This document shows, piece after piece, positions 5,771-6,757 of a stretch of 6,757 bases of DNA. The position numbers and the translations under genes are program-made. The notes under the pieces were generated by a model that was given only the letters and a program-made list of their open reading frames with translations, was not told where the DNA came from and did not search any database. Numbering within the stretch: position 1 is the first letter of the stretch; every line of letters starts with the position of its first letter. Source of the DNA: Wolbachia endosymbiont of Cylisticus convexus (lineage in GTDB: Bacteria; Pseudomonadota; Alphaproteobacteria; Rickettsiales; Anaplasmataceae); the NCBI RefSeq assembly GCF_003344345.1, contig NZ_QPIP01000078.1, positions 1 through 6,757 of the forward strand, written 5' to 3'.

Positions 5771-6454
5771 ATGTCAATACTCACACAATCAGGTCGAGCA
5801 GCAATAGCAGCAAGCATAAAAGAGCAACCAATACATCTTGCTTGGGGCAGTGGTGATGCCAATTGGGAAAGTAGCCATCAAGTCGAAAAAGTTTTTGTTG
5901 AGGGTGAAATAGCTCTAGATCACCACACTATTAAAGATGTAAGGGTTTTTATCGGAAAAACAACTTATCAGCCAAGTATAGATTATATAGTTGATAGCAG
6001 TACTGGTGTAATTAAACGTACGGAAAATAGCTCTATCAGGGCAAATAGTGCAGTTACTGTAGAATATAGTGAAAGCACACCACCAGAGCCTATCAATACT
6101 ACAAAGCTGATAAATGAAGTTGGCAGGCGTACTGCAGACGAAGTTCTCTTCTGCAAAGGTGATGAAAACGGCGAACTTATAACTCCATCTGGAAGGTTTA
6201 GACCCTCAAATGTACCAACTAATAATCTTTTTCTCAAATTTACTTTCGATTTCACGGACGCAGCAAATCAAGTTATCAGGGAACTTGGGGTTATGGTTGG
6301 TACAAGGGTAAAGGAGACAGTACCTTCTGGACAGAGATACTTTGAGCCAAAAGACGTGGAAAATCCTGGGATTTTGTTGGTGCTTGAACATACAGTACCA
6401 CTTATCAGAACATCTGCAACTCGGGAAACTTTTTCATTTGTTGTAACCTTTTAG
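5771..6454 (+). CDS. Phage tail/fibre-associated structural protein
   Basis: This 227-residue protein starts with SILTQSGRAAIAASIKEQPI and LAWGSGDANW (residues 2-32), a pattern seen at the N-terminus of phage tail-collar and tail-fibre related proteins ('LT..GRA.IA..I...P..LAWG.GD..W'). Residues 38-100 look like an inserted beta domain: VEGEIALDHHTIKDVRVFIG, YQPSIDYIVDSSTGVIKR and SAVTVEYSE. The sequence then returns to the main fold, with a strand-rich C-terminus (LFLKFTFDF, IRELGVMVGTRV, LLVLEHTVPLIR, TFSFVVTF). No signal peptide or membrane segment is seen, as expected for a virion component. The next gene starts 6 bp after its stop and is a DUF4815-type phage protein, supporting a virion operon. 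Assignment to tail fibre, baseplate or adaptor is not possible from sequence alone. Confidence 0.68.
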   Translation: MSILTQSGRAAIAASIKEQPIHLAWGSGDANWESSHQVEKVFVEGEIALDHHTIKDVRVFIGKTTYQPSIDYIVDSSTGVIKRTENSSIRANSAVTVEYSESTPPEPINTTKLINEVGRRTADEVLFCKGDENGELITPSGRFRPSNVPTNNLFLKFTFDFTDAANQVIRELGVMVGTRVKETVPSGQRYFEPKDVENPGILLVLEHTVPLIRTSATRETFSFVVTF

Positions 6455-6460
6455 AATAAA

Positions 6461-6757
6461 ATGACTTTAAACGCCTATTATAACCGCTTTAATCCTGACA
6501 AAGAATATGAGAAAAGCTTATTTCTTGCTGGAAGAGGTCTACAGTCTGCAGAATTAAACGAGACGCAAGAATATGCTCTTTCAAAGCTCAAAGGCATAGG
6601 TGATGCAATGTTTCGTGATGGTGATGTTATAACAGGAAGCAATTGTATTATAGATAGAGAAACTGGTAAAGTTACGCTTGAATCAGGAAAAATCTATCTG
6701 CGTGGAGCAGTTAGAAAAGTACGAAAAAGAAGAGTTTGTTATTCCACTGAGTACCAC
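6461..6757 (+). CDS. DUF4815-type phage protein, N-terminal part (runs off the window)
   Basis: An open frame begins at ATG 6461 and continues without a stop to the right edge, giving 99 residues. The start, YYNRFNPDKEYEKSLFLAGR then LQSAELNETQEYALSKLKGI, followed by GDAMFRDGDVITGS, matches the DUF4815 pattern ('YY.RF.P.K.Y...LF..GR.LQS.ELNE.Q....... IGD..F.DGDV..G'). It is followed by IDRETGKVTLESGKIYLRGAVR, a beta-rich segment also typical of that family. DUF4815 proteins are phage virion proteins, usually long and tail-associated. The gene follows the tail protein by 6 bp with no strong ribosome site of its own, so translation is probably coupled. The C-terminal part is not in the window. 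Confidence 0.8.
   Translation, partial: MTLNAYYNRFNPDKEYEKSLFLAGRGLQSAELNETQEYALSKLKGIGDAMFRDGDVITGSNCIIDRETGKVTLESGKIYLRGAVRKVRKRRVCYSTEYH

Noticed and set aside
5983..6391. Two minus-strand open frames opposite the tail gene
   Set aside because: The tail protein has clear family-like patterns and operon spacing; these frames are shadows.
1..6757. CRISPR array, tRNA or rRNA genes
   Set aside because: No regularly spaced direct repeats, cloverleaf-like sequence with TTCGA-type arm, or rRNA motifs were seen.

Overview
The window looks like a piece of an A+T-rich prophage or phage-derived island. It has four parts: a decayed group II intron at the left, a small phage replication module, a two-gene cassette of unknown function on the opposite strand, and the start of a virion tail-type operon at the right edge. 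The combination of a RepA-type helicase, an SSB-like protein and a primase-like domain with tail proteins of the 'LTQ.GRAA' and DUF4815 kinds fits prophages of Alphaproteobacteria. The low G+C and the degenerate mobile intron would suit a host-restricted member such as a Rickettsiales (Wolbachia-like) endosymbiont. That assignment is inference from gene content; nothing here fixes the species.

Layout. Bases 1 to about 1630 are the 3' part of a group II intron whose 5' end lies off the left edge. Its reverse transcriptase/maturase starts at a GTG at 261, further upstream than its longest open frame. It is broken by two -1 frame changes, each at an AAAAAGG tract; adding one A at each restores an exact 430-codon protein. 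Domain V of the ribozyme also looks about 10 nt too short. Immediately after the intron come repA-like (1649-2464), an SSB-like gene (2505-2999, ending in the SSB tail-like residues DDWIPF) and a short primase-type domain (3050-3349). All three are on the plus strand, two of them with strong Shine-Dalgarno sequences.

Bases 3359-5624 hold two overlapping minus-strand genes that I do not recognise: a 411-aa largely helical protein, and a 356-aa protein with a cysteine cluster near the N-terminus and an OmpR-like winged-helix signature at the C-terminus. They converge on the replication module and diverge from the tail genes. This is a typical position for phage accessory cargo such as defence, exclusion or host-interaction genes. 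This cassette is the best candidate for something undescribed. A 146-bp A+T-rich divergent region (5625-5770) carries a perfect 8-2-8 dyad and possible promoters.

On the right, a tail/fibre-associated protein (5771-6454) is followed after 6 bp by a DUF4815-type phage protein (from 6461) that runs off the window.
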